From NCBI RefSeq assembly GCF_037969765.1, contig NZ_CP150207.1:2466001-2530000 (forward strand): a stretch of 64,000 bases of DNA, given 5' to 3'. The translations under genes were made by a program, and so were the position numbers. How positions within the stretch are numbered: position 1 is the first letter of the stretch; each line of letters opens with the position of its first letter. This document shows positions 19,215-28,048 of this stretch, piece by piece. The notes under the pieces were generated by a model, which saw only the letters and a list, made by a program, of their open reading frames with translations, was not told the DNA's origin and did no database searches. The DNA comes from Paenibacillus sp. FSL W8-0186 (GTDB taxonomy: Bacteria > Bacillota > Bacilli > Paenibacillales > Paenibacillaceae).

Positions 19215-20134
19215 AGCATAATTCCTATGAAGGAATACTTGCCGTCCATAAGCCGGCAGGATTCACCTCACACGACGTTGTGGCCAAAACCCGTGGCATA
19301 TTAAAAATGAAAAGAATCGGCCATACCGGAACGCTGGACCCGGCGGTTACCGGGGTGCTGCCCCTTTGCCTCGGACGGGCGACCCGAATGGTGGAGTACC
19401 TGCAGGAGCTGCCCAAGGAATATGAAGCTACGCTGTATCTCGGTATCGCCACCGATACGGAGGACATGTCAGGCTCAATCATTGAACGCAAGGAAGGGAT
19501 CAGCCTTACGGAGGAAGAGGTTAGAGCGGCTTTAGGCCAGTTTGTCGGGACGATATCCCAAGTACCGCCGATGTATTCCGCTTTAAAGCAGGACGGGAAA
19601 CGTCTATACGAATTAGCACGGGAAGGTAAGACGGTTGAGCGTAAAGCAAGGGAAGTTACGATTGAGGAGCTAGAGCTAATCTCTTATGAGCCAGGTGGAG
19701 AATATCCGACCATTTCTTTTCGCGTGCTTTGCTCCAAAGGGACGTATATCCGTACGCTGTGCGTCGATATCGGCCGTACGCTAGGCGTACCGGCTGCAAT
19801 GGCCGAGCTGAAAAGGACGGTCTCGGCGGGGATTACGGAAGACCAGTGCTTGACGCTTGAAGAAATAACGGCTCTGGCGGCAGATGGGATATTGGAAGAA
19901 CGGCTTATTCCTGTAGACCGGGCCGTGAGTCATCTTCCGGCGCATCGTATCCCTGAAGAGAAGGTCAAGCAGGCTTTGCAGGGACAAAGACTATCTTCTC
20001 GGCTGCTTGATCCCCCTGTGCGCTGGGGAGAGAATATTCGATTGTACGGTGCAGAGGGACGGTTTTTAGGCATTTTTCGCGGGGAACCGTCTACCGGAGC
20101 GATTACACCAGTCAAAGTTTTCCCGCCAGAGTGA
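19211..20134 (+). CDS. truB: tRNA pseudouridine-55 synthase
   Basis: Forms the universal pseudouridine 55 of the T-loop of elongator tRNAs. The 307-residue protein has GILAVHKPAGFTSHDVV at the N-terminus and the catalytic motif GHTGTLDPAVTGVLP with the nucleophilic Asp at about residue 42. A PUA-like tail follows from about residue 235. It begins in an ATGA overlap with nrnA and precedes ribF, as in B. subtilis. Confidence 0.97.
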   Translation: MKHNSYEGILAVHKPAGFTSHDVVAKTRGILKMKRIGHTGTLDPAVTGVLPLCLGRATRMVEYLQELPKEYEATLYLGIATDTEDMSGSIIERKEGISLTEEEVRAALGQFVGTISQVPPMYSALKQDGKRLYELAREGKTVERKAREVTIEELELISYEPGGEYPTISFRVLCSKGTYIRTLCVDIGRTLGVPAAMAELKRTVSAGITEDQCLTLEEITALAADGILEERLIPVDRAVSHLPAHRIPEEKVKQALQGQRLSSRLLDPPVRWGENIRLYGAEGRFLGIFRGEPSTGAITPVKVFPPE

Positions 20135-20175
20135 AATAGCGTGCTAATCCGAGTGAAATTGCAGGTGAAATAACA

Positions 20176-21123
20176 GTGGAAATAATAAATCTGACTTATC
20201 CTCTTACCAAAGAGATTATAGACGATAACGCCAGGCCCCAAGTGCTGGCTATTGGCCAGTTTGACGGCTTGCACCTTGGACATGCGAGCGTAATCGAATC
20301 AGCGGTGAGGACGGCGGCATCCTTAAACTTACCGGCTGCGGTAATGACTTTTCATCCCCATCCAAAAGAAGTTATGAAAAAAGGCGATTATGACGGTTAT
20401 TTGACACCCCCCCGGGAAAAGGAACGAATTCTAAAGAGCTTGGGCGTGAACTACGTATATATCGTGGAATTTAATGATGCTTTTTCGCGGGTGAGCCCGC
20501 AAAATTTCGTGGCGGGAGTGCTCGTTCCGCTCCAGATCCATACAGCAGTCGTCGGCTTTGATTTCCGCTACGGGTATCGCGGGGAAGGCGACGCCGGGAT
20601 GCTGCGCGAGCTTAGCGACAACACCCTAGAGGTTCATACGGTTCCTCCGTTTCTCATAGAAGGAGAGAAGGTGAGCAGCTCCGGGATTCGCCGGGCGCTG
20701 GCGGAGGGAGAAGTTCAGCTTGCTGCGCGCTGGCTGGGCCGAAGATATTCGATTTATGGGACAGTGATGCACGGCGAGAAGCGCGGGCGGCAAATCGGCT
20801 TCCCTACAGCGAATCTCAAGCCAGACGAGCATTTCGTACTCCCCGCCAAAGGCGTTTATGCTGTGCGGGTAAACTATGAAGGACAGCGATTGGAGGGCGT
20901 TATGAACGTGGGAGTCAAGCCGACATTCCATAACGATAAGTCAGCGCCTTCCTTGGAAATCCATCTCTTCGATTTTAACGGGGACTTATATGGCAAATCC
21001 CTATCCGTAGAATTGGTAGAATTCATTCGCGAGGAGCGAAGGTTCGGCTCGATCGACGAGCTTGTAGCCCAGATCGGTAAAGATGCGGACACAGCTAAAA
21101 GCATGCTCCTTGCCGCGGAGTAG
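20176..21123 (+). CDS. ribF: Bifunctional riboflavin kinase / FMN adenylyltransferase
   Basis: Makes FMN and then FAD from riboflavin. The N-terminal adenylyltransferase domain has AIGQFDGLHLGHASVI (HIGH-like nucleotidyltransferase motif) and the C-terminal flavokinase domain begins around residue 185 (KRGRQIGFPTANL; GVYAVRVNYEGQ). The start is GTG at 20176. The SD is weak (AGGTGA about 8 bases upstream). Length is 315 residues. It is the last gene of the rimP operon before the independent rpsO promoter. Confidence 0.95.
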   Translation: MEIINLTYPLTKEIIDDNARPQVLAIGQFDGLHLGHASVIESAVRTAASLNLPAAVMTFHPHPKEVMKKGDYDGYLTPPREKERILKSLGVNYVYIVEFNDAFSRVSPQNFVAGVLVPLQIHTAVVGFDFRYGYRGEGDAGMLRELSDNTLEVHTVPPFLIEGEKVSSSGIRRALAEGEVQLAARWLGRRYSIYGTVMHGEKRGRQIGFPTANLKPDEHFVLPAKGVYAVRVNYEGQRLEGVMNVGVKPTFHNDKSAPSLEIHLFDFNGDLYGKSLSVELVEFIREERRFGSIDELVAQIGKDADTAKSMLLAAE

Positions 21124-21163
21124 AAGGATCAACGAATTTATGGGCGAACGGTGCTTAATAGCA

Positions 21164-21193
21164 TTTACATTTGTCCATCATTTATGGTATACT
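21164..21193 (+). promoter_or_regulatory. Sigma-A promoter of rpsO
   Basis: TTTACA (21164-21169) and TATACT (21188-21193) are separated by 18 bases, about 125 bases before rpsO. Confidence 0.7.
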
Positions 21194-21199
21194 GATCTA

Positions 21200-21300
21200 C
21201 GTTGTTCGTGGTGAAGTTTGGTATTTTTCCACATGACAACTATAACCTTAGCTTGGTTGACCGGACCTCACCGCCCGGCGACGAGGCTAACGGCGATTAG
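21200..21300 (+). promoter_or_regulatory. rpsO 5' leader, candidate S15 autoregulatory RNA
   Basis: The 100-base leader is GC-rich with several short complementary stretches around 21257-21296 (for example CCGG/CCGG and GCC-type arms). In Geobacillus and other bacteria S15 represses its own mRNA through a leader structure. Presence of such an element here is inferred from length and position; I could not fold it rigorously. Confidence 0.3.
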
Positions 21301-21318
21301 ATAAAGGAGGTGAACAGG

Positions 21319-21588
21319 ATGGCATTGACTCAAGAACGCAAACAACAACTGATCGAAGAGCACAAAACTCATGAATCCGATACAGGATCCCCAGAGGTGC
21401 AAATTGCTATCCTTACGGAGAACATTGTTAATTTGACCGAACACTTGCGCTCGCACAAGAAGGATCATCATTCCCGTCGCGGTCTATTGAAAATGGTCGG
21501 CCAACGTCGTAAGTTGTTGGCATACCTGAAGAACAAAGACGTAAGACGTTACTCCGCTTTGATCGAGAAGCTCGGATTGCGTCGTTAA
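21319..21588 (+). CDS. rpsO: 30S ribosomal protein S15
   Basis: An 89-residue S15, the standard length, which binds the central domain of 16S rRNA. The core segments [17 protein letters not shown] and [25 protein letters not shown] are conserved. ATG 21319 follows a perfect AAAGGAGGTG by 8 bases; the in-frame GTG at 21310 is part of that SD. It has its own promoter and a strong terminator, so is likely monocistronic with read-through to pnp. Confidence 0.98.
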   Translation: MALTQERKQQLIEEHKTHESDTGSPEVQIAILTENIVNLTEHLRSHKKDHHSRRGLLKMVGQRRKLLAYLKNKDVRRYSALIEKLGLRR

Positions 21589-21607
21589 TTTCTCGTGGTT
21601 AACTAAA

Positions 21608-21667
21608 GCAGCCTGGTTGCCGCCGGATGCGCTATTATAGCGAACGGTGGCGGCCGGGTTGCTTTTT
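21608..21667 (+). terminator. Terminator after rpsO
   Basis: A long stem pairs GCAGCCTGG..GCCGCC with GGCGGCCGGGTTGC, with an internal CGCTAT/ATAGCG hairpin, and ends in TTTTT. Confidence 0.85.
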
Positions 21668-21711
21668 AACAGTTGTTAAATTGTATAGACTTTGTTTTTT
21701 TACGCATCTAT

Positions 21712-21731
21712 AGCTCCTTCAGGAGCTTTTG
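21712..21731 (+). terminator. Short hairpin in the pnp leader (terminator or attenuator)
   Basis: AGCTCC (21712-21717) pairs with GGAGCT (21722-21727) around TTCA, followed by TTTGTT. It lies about 100 bases before pnp. Confidence 0.5.
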
Positions 21732-21830
21732 TTGTGAAAGGGGACAGACTTCAACTTCTTTTATGATTTGGGCAAAAGGAGGAAATAATGAAGTCTATAA
21801 CGAATTTCTATCTGAACAAGGAGGGATTTC

Positions 21831-23936
21831 ATGGAGAAACATGTGAAAATGCAGTTGGGAGGAAGACCTCTTATACTGGAAACTGGCCGCTTGGCAAAAC
21901 AAGCAAACGCAGCCGTTATGGTCCGTTACGGCGATACAGCCGTGTTGTGTACGGTAACAGCATCCTCCGAGCCGAAGGATCTTGATTTCTTTCCGCTCAC
22001 TGTAAATTATGAGGAGAAGCTCTACGCCGTAGGTAAAATTCCGGGAGGCTTTATCAAACGCGAAGGCCGTCCCAGCGAGAAAGCGATTTTGGCGAGCCGT
22101 TTGACTGACCGTCCGATTCGTCCGCTGTTCCCAGAGGGATTCCGCAACGATGTGCAAATCGTAAACCTCGTTATGAGCGTTGACCAAGACTGCGAACCAG
22201 AAATTGCGGCGATGATCGGTACTTCGGCAGCGCTGAGCATTTCGGATGTCCCGTTTAATGGACCGATTGGCGGCGTAGCTGTCGGCCGTGTTGACGGACA
22301 GTTTATTATTAATCCGGATGTTGCCCAGCAGGAAGCAAGCGATATTTATGTCGTGGTGGCGGGTACGAAGGATGCCATTATGATGGTGGAAGCCGAAGCA
22401 AATGAAGTGCCAGAAGAAGTTATGCTTGAGGCGATCATGTTTGGCCATGAGGAAATCAAAAATATCGTGGCGGTTATTGAAGAACTCGTTGCCATTGCCG
22501 GCAAAGAGAAGATGGAAGTTAAGCTTCATTCCGTAGATGACGAAGTCAATCGCGAGGTTCGTGAATTTGCGGCAAGTCGTCTAATCGAAGCGGTTAGAAT
22601 TGCCGAGAAGCATGCTCGTCAGGATGCGATCGACGCCATCAACGAGGAAACCGTAGCTCATTTTGAGGAGAAGTACATAGAGTCTCCAGAGCTTCTTAAA
22701 GACGTGATGGAGGTACTTCACGATATCGTTAAGGAAGAAGTGCGCCGTCTGATTACCCATGATAAGATCCGTCCAGATGGCCGGAAACTGGAAGAAATCC
22801 GTCCGATCGAGTGCGACATCAGCCTGCTGCCGCGCACGCATGGATCAGGCTTGTTTACGCGTGGCCAAACGCAGGCGCTCAGCGTATGTACGCTTGGTGC
22901 ACTAGGCGACGTGCAAATTCTTGACGGAATTGATCTGGAAGAATCCAAGCGCTTTATGCATCACTACAACTTCCCTCCGTTTAGCGTGGGCGAAGCTCGT
23001 CCGCTGCGTGCGCCGGGACGACGTGAAGTGGGACACGGAGCTCTTGGCGAAAGAGCATTGTCCAAAGTCATCCCGCCAGAATCGGAGTTCCCGTACACCA
23101 TTCGTCTTGTCTCCGAGGTATTGGAATCGAACGGTTCTACCTCGCAAGCCAGCATTTGCGCAAGTACGCTTGCGATGATGGACGCTGGCGTACCGATTAA
23201 GGCGCCTGTAGCGGGTGTCGCGATGGGTCTGATCAAGGATGGCGATCAAGTGTCGATTCTGAGCGATATTCAAGGCATGGAAGATCACTTGGGCGACATG
23301 GACTTTAAAGTAGCCGGTACTGCGGAAGGTGTAACTGCGATCCAGATGGATATTAAAATCGATGGCATCGACCGCCAAATTCTTACCGACGCTTTGACCC
23401 AGGCGAGAGAAGGCCGTATGCACATCCTTTCCAAAATGATGGAGCGTATCCAGAAGCCGAAGGAAAGCTTGTCTCCATATGCGCCTAAGATTCTTATCAT
23501 GAACATCAACCCTGACAAAATTCGCGATGTGATCGGCGCAGGCGGCAAAATCATCAACAAGATTATTGAAGAAACCGGCGTGAAAATCGATATCGAACAG
23601 GATGGCCGCGTATTCATTGCTTCTGCGAACGAAGAGATGAACAATAAGGCGCGTTCGATCATTGAAGGCATCGTGAAAGAAGTTGTTGTCGGTGAGATTT
23701 ATGTGGGTACGGTAAAACGGATCGAGAAATTCGGCGCTTTCGTGGAGATTCTACCAGGCAAAGACGGTCTGGTTCATATTTCGCAGCTTTCTACAGAGCG
23801 TGTTGCTAAGGTGGAAGATGTTGTCGCTATCGGTGATACGATAACCGTCAAGGTTACGGAAATCGACCAGCAAGGTCGCGTGAATCTTTCCCGCAAAGCA
23901 GTGTTAACTGCAGAGGCAGCCAAATCAACAACTTAA
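21831..23936 (+). CDS. pnp: Polynucleotide phosphorylase
   Basis: 3'-to-5' phosphorolytic exoribonuclease and the main RNA-turnover enzyme of Bacillus-type cells; 701 residues. Two RNase PH domains (about 10-230 and 310-540) flank a helical linker. A KH domain follows ([20 protein letters not shown], about 563-582) and then an S1 domain ([20 protein letters not shown], about 622-690). ATG 21831 follows AAGGAGGGA. A second strong SD 40 bases earlier serves an overlapping short frame (see findings). It is followed by a clear terminator. Confidence 0.98.
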   Translation: MEKHVKMQLGGRPLILETGRLAKQANAAVMVRYGDTAVLCTVTASSEPKDLDFFPLTVNYEEKLYAVGKIPGGFIKREGRPSEKAILASRLTDRPIRPLFPEGFRNDVQIVNLVMSVDQDCEPEIAAMIGTSAALSISDVPFNGPIGGVAVGRVDGQFIINPDVAQQEASDIYVVVAGTKDAIMMVEAEANEVPEEVMLEAIMFGHEEIKNIVAVIEELVAIAGKEKMEVKLHSVDDEVNREVREFAASRLIEAVRIAEKHARQDAIDAINEETVAHFEEKYIESPELLKDVMEVLHDIVKEEVRRLITHDKIRPDGRKLEEIRPIECDISLLPRTHGSGLFTRGQTQALSVCTLGALGDVQILDGIDLEESKRFMHHYNFPPFSVGEARPLRAPGRREVGHGALGERALSKVIPPESEFPYTIRLVSEVLESNGSTSQASICASTLAMMDAGVPIKAPVAGVAMGLIKDGDQVSILSDIQGMEDHLGDMDFKVAGTAEGVTAIQMDIKIDGIDRQILTDALTQAREGRMHILSKMMERIQKPKESLSPYAPKILIMNINPDKIRDVIGAGGKIINKIIEETGVKIDIEQDGRVFIASANEEMNNKARSIIEGIVKEVVVGEIYVGTVKRIEKFGAFVEILPGKDGLVHISQLSTERVAKVEDVVAIGDTITVKVTEIDQQGRVNLSRKAVLTAEAAKSTT

Positions 23937-23970
23937 GTTAACCCCATATTTCATTACAAAATGTGCGGGA

Positions 23971-24004
23971 AAAGAGACAGAATACAATATTCTGGCTCTT
24001 TTTT
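23971..24004 (+). terminator. Terminator after pnp
   Basis: AAAGAGACAGAATA pairs with TATTCTGGCTCTTT (single mismatch) around CAA, followed by T residues. Confidence 0.9.
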
Positions 24005-24113
24005 AATTTGTCCGTTTCTTTAGGATTTCTCGCCTAGACCACCGGTTTGTTGCATATTACAGTACTTGTCTTCATATGATGAGGACAAAACCGGGGTGAA
24101 GGGATGAGCTATC

Positions 24114-25097
24114 ATGTATCGGAATAAACTCATCGCGATATTGCTTGGCTTCGTCGTCGTAATTGTATTTTGGCAGTGGGGAGGAATAAGGGCTTTCGTG
24201 GAAGAAAGCTCGGTGAGGCAAAGCGGTGATTTTGCATTCCGACTTATTGCAGAAGCGAGCGACGATGATCTGATGAAGGTTATTCGGGAGGAAGCCGCGA
24301 AACGGCGTGAGGAGCCTGTAGATGCGGTCATAGACCGTGTATGGAAGGCGATCCCAGGTTATAACGGAATTGAAGTGGACATTGAGAAGACATATCAAAA
24401 AGCCAAAGAGCTCCCGCGGGGGGCCGATATTCCCTACCAGTACCGTGAAGTGAAGCCACACGTCAATTTGGAGGATTTGGCGCCGGAGCCGATTTACCGC
24501 GGAAATCCAAACAAACCGATGGTGGCCTTAATGATTAATGTCGCTTGGGGGAACGAGTATATTGTCCCGATGCTGGATACGCTGGACGAAGCCAAAGTCA
24601 AAGCTACCTTTTTTCTGGATGGGAGCTGGCTGAAGAAAAACGTGGAAATCGCCCAGGAAATCCAAAAGAGGGGACATCAGCTGGAGAACCATGCCTATTC
24701 TCATCCGAACATGAGCCAATTGGATGATTACCGGGCCAGATTGGAAATTTCCAAAACGAAGGATTTGCTCAAAAGCGAGCTGAACGTGGACAATCGCTGG
24801 TTTGCACCGCCTTCCGGAGATTTTGATGCGCGTACCGTGCGGCAGGCTGCCGATTATGGATTGAAAACAGTGCTGTGGACGCTAGATACCGTCGATTGGA
24901 AAAAACCGCTTCCGTCCAGCATCGTTCAGAAAATATCGGCGAAGGTAGCTCCCGGAACGCTTATATTGATGCATCCGACCGAATCATCCAGCCGGGCGTT
25001 AAAGGATATGATCGCTGTAATTCGTGAGAAAGGATTAGTACTTGGAACCGTAGAGGAGACGTTGTCAAGCGATCGCGTATGGAAGCCGGGGAGTTGA
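24114..25097 (+). CDS. ylxY: Sporulation-type polysaccharide deacetylase-like protein YlxY
   Basis: A 327-residue protein with an N-terminal membrane anchor (residues about 5-22) and a NodB-type domain (about 120-320). Unlike active deacetylases, the first motif (TFDDG) reads MINVAWGNE, so the catalytic base and metal Asp are missing. The second motif is kept as ENHAYSHP. This substitution is, to my knowledge, typical of the YlxY family linked to sporulation. RFAPPSGDF and VLWTLDTVDW correspond to later NodB motifs. It sits between pnp and the M16 peptidase, as in B. subtilis. Enzymatic activity is doubtful; a structural or peptidoglycan-binding role in sporulation is inferred. Confidence 0.9.
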   Translation: MYRNKLIAILLGFVVVIVFWQWGGIRAFVEESSVRQSGDFAFRLIAEASDDDLMKVIREEAAKRREEPVDAVIDRVWKAIPGYNGIEVDIEKTYQKAKELPRGADIPYQYREVKPHVNLEDLAPEPIYRGNPNKPMVALMINVAWGNEYIVPMLDTLDEAKVKATFFLDGSWLKKNVEIAQEIQKRGHQLENHAYSHPNMSQLDDYRARLEISKTKDLLKSELNVDNRWFAPPSGDFDARTVRQAADYGLKTVLWTLDTVDWKKPLPSSIVQKISAKVAPGTLILMHPTESSSRALKDMIAVIREKGLVLGTVEETLSSDRVWKPGS

Positions 25098-25157
25098 GCA
25101 AACTTGTTTTTTTTGATAGGATAATGTTGGCTTTATGAAGTATGAGGGAATTAAAGT

Positions 25158-25260
25158 GTATGCTTACGAAGTAAGTTTTACTTCGTAAAACTAAGCTTAT
25201 GCTTTCGAAGCGAGTTTTACTGCGTAGAATTTCATTGAAGCATAGCTTCGTAAAACTTTT
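25158..25260 (+). repeat. Short intergenic palindromic repeat cluster (about 2.5 copies)
   Basis: A perfect 11-bp inverted repeat, TTACGAAGTAA (25164-25174) and TTACTTCGTAA (25178-25188), forms copy 1. A degenerate second copy (TATGCTTTCGAAGCGAGTTT.., about 25198-25232) has the same layout. A third partial arm, GCTTCGTAAAACTT, lies at about 25244-25257. The cluster ends at the mlpA SD. It looks like a dispersed miniature palindromic repeat of this lineage rather than a coding or terminator sequence. Confidence 0.7.
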
Positions 25261-25273
25261 AGGAGGGCCTTTC

Positions 25274-26527
25274 GTGCACAAAACACAACTTAAAAACGGC
25301 CTGCGGGTAGTTATGGAGAAAATTCCAACCTTCCGTTCAGTATCGTTTGGTATATGGGTGAAAACTGGATCACGGAACGAAAGTCCTGATTTAGGCGGTA
25401 TTTCTCATTTTATAGAACACATGCTGTTCAAGGGGACCGAGCGGTATGATGCTAAAGAGATCGCCGAGCAGTTTGACGCAATTGGCGGCAACGTAAATGC
25501 TTTTACGTCAAAAGAATATACGTGTTATTATGCAAAAGTGCTGGATGAGCATTTGCCGATTGCGGTGGATGTGTTATCCGATATGTTCTTCAGATCGTTG
25601 TTCGATGAGGAAGAGCTGCGCAAAGAGAAAAATGTCATTTTGGAAGAAATCGCGATGTATGAAGATACGCCGGATGACATGGTCCATGACCTAATTTCTG
25701 AGGCAGCCTATGGAACTCATCCTCTTGCCTTGCCTATTCTGGGGACGGAGAAGCAGCTGCAGGCAATGGACTCCTCCCATTTGAAAGCATATATGAGGGA
25801 AAAATATACGGTCGACAACACGGTCATCAGCATTGCCGGGAACTATGACGATAACATTCTTGAGCTGCTGGAGAAGCATTTTGGCGATTTTGGCTCTAGG
25901 GGAGCGGAGAGCGCTCTGGCTGCGCCTGATTTTCTCGGGGGAATGAAGTTCCATCGTAAGAAGACAGAGCAAAATCACATTTGCTTATCTTTCCCCGGGC
26001 TGCAAATCGGCGATAAAAACCAGTATGCTATGGTGCTGTTGAACAATGCCTTGGGCGGCGGGATGAGCTCAAGGTTGTTCCAGGAAATCCGCGAGAAGCG
26101 GGGACTCGCCTATTCCGTATATTCTTACCATAGCTCGCATGCGGATAGCGGTCTTTTTACCGTATATGCGGGGACGGCGCCTAAGCAAACCAAGGACGTT
26201 CTGGAGCTGACCAAGGAAATACTGCATGACGTCTCGCGCAAAGGGCTTACCGAGAGCGAACTGAGCAAAGGGAAAGAGCAGTTGAAAGGAAGCTTAATCC
26301 TTAGCCTGGAGAGTACGAGCAGCCGGATGAACCGGCTTGGCAAGAACGAGCTGATGCTCGGACGCCATTACACGCTGGATGAAATTATTTCTCGAATCGA
26401 AGCAGTAACGATGGAGGATATCGGTGATGTGCTGCAAGGGATGTTTAAACAGCCCTATGCGCTGGCTATGGTCGGTTCCTCTGATCGCGTCTTATCAGGA
26501 ATAAGGAGAGATGAACTTGTCGTATGA
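25274..26527 (+). CDS. mlpA: M16 family zinc peptidase (MlpA-like)
   Basis: A 417-residue processing-peptidase-like enzyme. The inverted zinc motif HFIEHMLFKGT (HxxEH) is intact at about residues 43-53, with the downstream Glu in the EEELRKEKNVILEEIAMYED helix. GTG 25274 is chosen because AGGAGGG lies 6 bases upstream. The frame stays open to 25199 but that part falls in the repeat cluster and has no SD. B. subtilis MlpA lies at the same place, beside ylxY and the spoVF genes. Its stop overlaps dut. Confidence 0.93.
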   Translation: MHKTQLKNGLRVVMEKIPTFRSVSFGIWVKTGSRNESPDLGGISHFIEHMLFKGTERYDAKEIAEQFDAIGGNVNAFTSKEYTCYYAKVLDEHLPIAVDVLSDMFFRSLFDEEELRKEKNVILEEIAMYEDTPDDMVHDLISEAAYGTHPLALPILGTEKQLQAMDSSHLKAYMREKYTVDNTVISIAGNYDDNILELLEKHFGDFGSRGAESALAAPDFLGGMKFHRKKTEQNHICLSFPGLQIGDKNQYAMVLLNNALGGGMSSRLFQEIREKRGLAYSVYSYHSSHADSGLFTVYAGTAPKQTKDVLELTKEILHDVSRKGLTESELSKGKEQLKGSLILSLESTSSRMNRLGKNELMLGRHYTLDEIISRIEAVTMEDIGDVLQGMFKQPYALAMVGSSDRVLSGIRRDELVV

Positions 26528-26966
26528 AGTGGAAATTAAACGTTTAGCAGGAAATGAAGATCTTGAGCTGCCGCAGAAGATGTCTTTGCAGGCTTCCGGC
26601 TTTGATCTATATGCCGCAATTACCGATGAAGTTGTGCTGAATCCGGGACAGCGCACCTTGATTCCGACTGGTTTTGCCCTAGCCATGCCGGCTGGCCTGG
26701 AAGCCCAAATCCGACCGCGCAGCGGACTAGCGTTCAAGCATGGCATTACCTGCCTCAATAGTCCTGGTACAATCGATGCCGACTACCGGGGAGAGGTAAA
26801 AGTGCTGTTGATCAACCACGGGGACGAGCCCTTTACCTTCCGGAGGGGAGAGCGCATTGCGCAAATGGTATTCCAAATCGTCCCTGATGTTAACCTCGTC
26901 CAGGTTGAGGAATTGTCTGAAACTGTGCGCGGTTCCGGGGGATTCGGCCATACCGGAAAAAATTGA
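26517..26966 (+). CDS. dut: dUTP diphosphatase (dUTPase)
   Basis: Hydrolyses dUTP to dUMP and PPi, keeping uracil out of DNA and supplying dTMP synthesis. All five motifs of the trimeric family are present: SGFDLYA, RPRSGLAFK, GTIDADYRGEVKV (catalytic Asp), GERIAQMVF and RGSGGFGHTG at the C-terminus. The start is TTG 26517 (8 bases after AAGGAG) or ATG 26511 (only 2 bases after it). About 149 residues. It overlaps mlpA by 11 bases. B. subtilis has ymxH in this position instead. Confidence 0.94.
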   Translation: MSYEVEIKRLAGNEDLELPQKMSLQASGFDLYAAITDEVVLNPGQRTLIPTGFALAMPAGLEAQIRPRSGLAFKHGITCLNSPGTIDADYRGEVKVLLINHGDEPFTFRRGERIAQMVFQIVPDVNLVQVEELSETVRGSGGFGHTGKN

Positions 26967-27005
26967 ATTTACGCTAAACTAGCGTATTCACAATGCTAGA
27001 ACATG

Positions 27006-27054
27006 AAGGCTGCTGGCCTGTACTTATCGGTACAGGATCGGCAGCCTTTTTTGT
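27006..27054 (+). terminator. Terminator after dut
   Basis: AAGGCTGC..CCTGTAC pairs with GTACAGG..GCAGCCTT and runs into TTTTTT. Confidence 0.9.
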
Positions 27055-27083
27055 TTGCGGCAAAAGCCTATGAACCGGGTATC

Positions 27084-27111
27084 ACCACTTAATAGGCGTC
27101 GGCATAAGATG
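27084..27111 (+). promoter_or_regulatory. Candidate sigma-K promoter of dpaAB
   Basis: ACC (27084-27086), 16 bases, then CATAAGATG (27103-27111) resembles the sigma-K pattern (AC, then CATAnnnTA) with one mismatch. The B. subtilis spoVF genes are sigma-K controlled in the mother cell. A TATAAT at 27115-27120 could alternatively be a sigma-A -10. Confidence 0.4.
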
Positions 27112-27148
27112 TTCTATAATGTGCTAGCTTGGAAGGAGGACGTCCACG

Positions 27149-28048
27149 ATGCTTACCGGACTAACAATTGTATTTATTGGCGGAGATGCTCGGCAGATTC
27201 AAATTATTAACAAGTGTACGGAGCTTGACGCTACAGTGAAGGTAGTCGGCTTCGAACAATGGGAGCCTCCTCTATCCGGAGTATCGCATGAGAAGCTGTC
27301 TCCCGGTTTGCTAATGCGGGCCGACGTTATCGTGTTTCCAGTGATCGGCTGCAATGACCAAGGCGTTGTCGACTCGCCGTTTGCGAACGACGAGGTTGTG
27401 CTGACGAAAGATATGTTTGCGGAAATCCGGGAAGAGACAGTAGTTTATACAGGCATGGCCAAAAGTTTATTGAAACGCATGGCCGCCGAATTCAGTTTCA
27501 AGTTAATCGAGCTGCTTGAGCGGGATGATGTGGCGATATTCAACTCGATACCAACGGCTGAAGGAGCCATCATGATGGCGATTCAGCATACCGACATTAC
27601 GATTCATGGTTCGACCTGTATCGTGCTGGGCATAGGAAGGACTGGGTTTACCTTGGCGCAAACCTTGCAGGGCCTAGGAGCAACCGTGAAGGTAGGGGTT
27701 CGCCGGGAAGATCAGGCAGCCAGAGCTATCCAAATGGGATGGAAGCCTTTCGTAGCAACGGATTTGAGGGCTTATACGGGGGAAATCGACTTGATTTTTA
27801 ACACGATTCCGACTATGATAGTCACAGCACAAATCATCTCGAAATTGCCCCGGAACGTCGTCATTATTGATCTTGCTTCGGCTCCAGGAGGAACTGATTT
27901 TCGCTTTGCGGAGAAGCGGGGAATCAAGGCGCTTCTGGCCCCTGGTTTGCCCGGAATCGTCGCTCCTAAGACAGCAGGGATCATAATGGCGAATACGATC
28001 TGTCAGTCGATATCGGAAGAGTTCCATTTACGGGGGGATGAAATGTGA
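27149..28048 (+). CDS. dpaA: Dipicolinate synthase subunit A
   Basis: The dehydrogenase-like subunit of the enzyme that turns a dihydrodipicolinate-pathway intermediate into dipicolinic acid (DPA), the calcium chelate of the spore core. The 299-residue protein has a Rossmann-type motif GSTCIVLGIGRTGFTLAQTL (about residues 151-170) and the family end APKTAGIIMANTI. ATG 27149 has GGAGGAC just upstream. Overlap with dpaB by GTGA shows coupling. It acts in the mother cell late in sporulation, consistent with spoVAC/AD elsewhere in the window, which import DPA into the forespore. Confidence 0.96.
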   Translation: MLTGLTIVFIGGDARQIQIINKCTELDATVKVVGFEQWEPPLSGVSHEKLSPGLLMRADVIVFPVIGCNDQGVVDSPFANDEVVLTKDMFAEIREETVVYTGMAKSLLKRMAAEFSFKLIELLERDDVAIFNSIPTAEGAIMMAIQHTDITIHGSTCIVLGIGRTGFTLAQTLQGLGATVKVGVRREDQAARAIQMGWKPFVATDLRAYTGEIDLIFNTIPTMIVTAQIISKLPRNVVIIDLASAPGGTDFRFAEKRGIKALLAPGLPGIVAPKTAGIIMANTICQSISEEFHLRGDEM

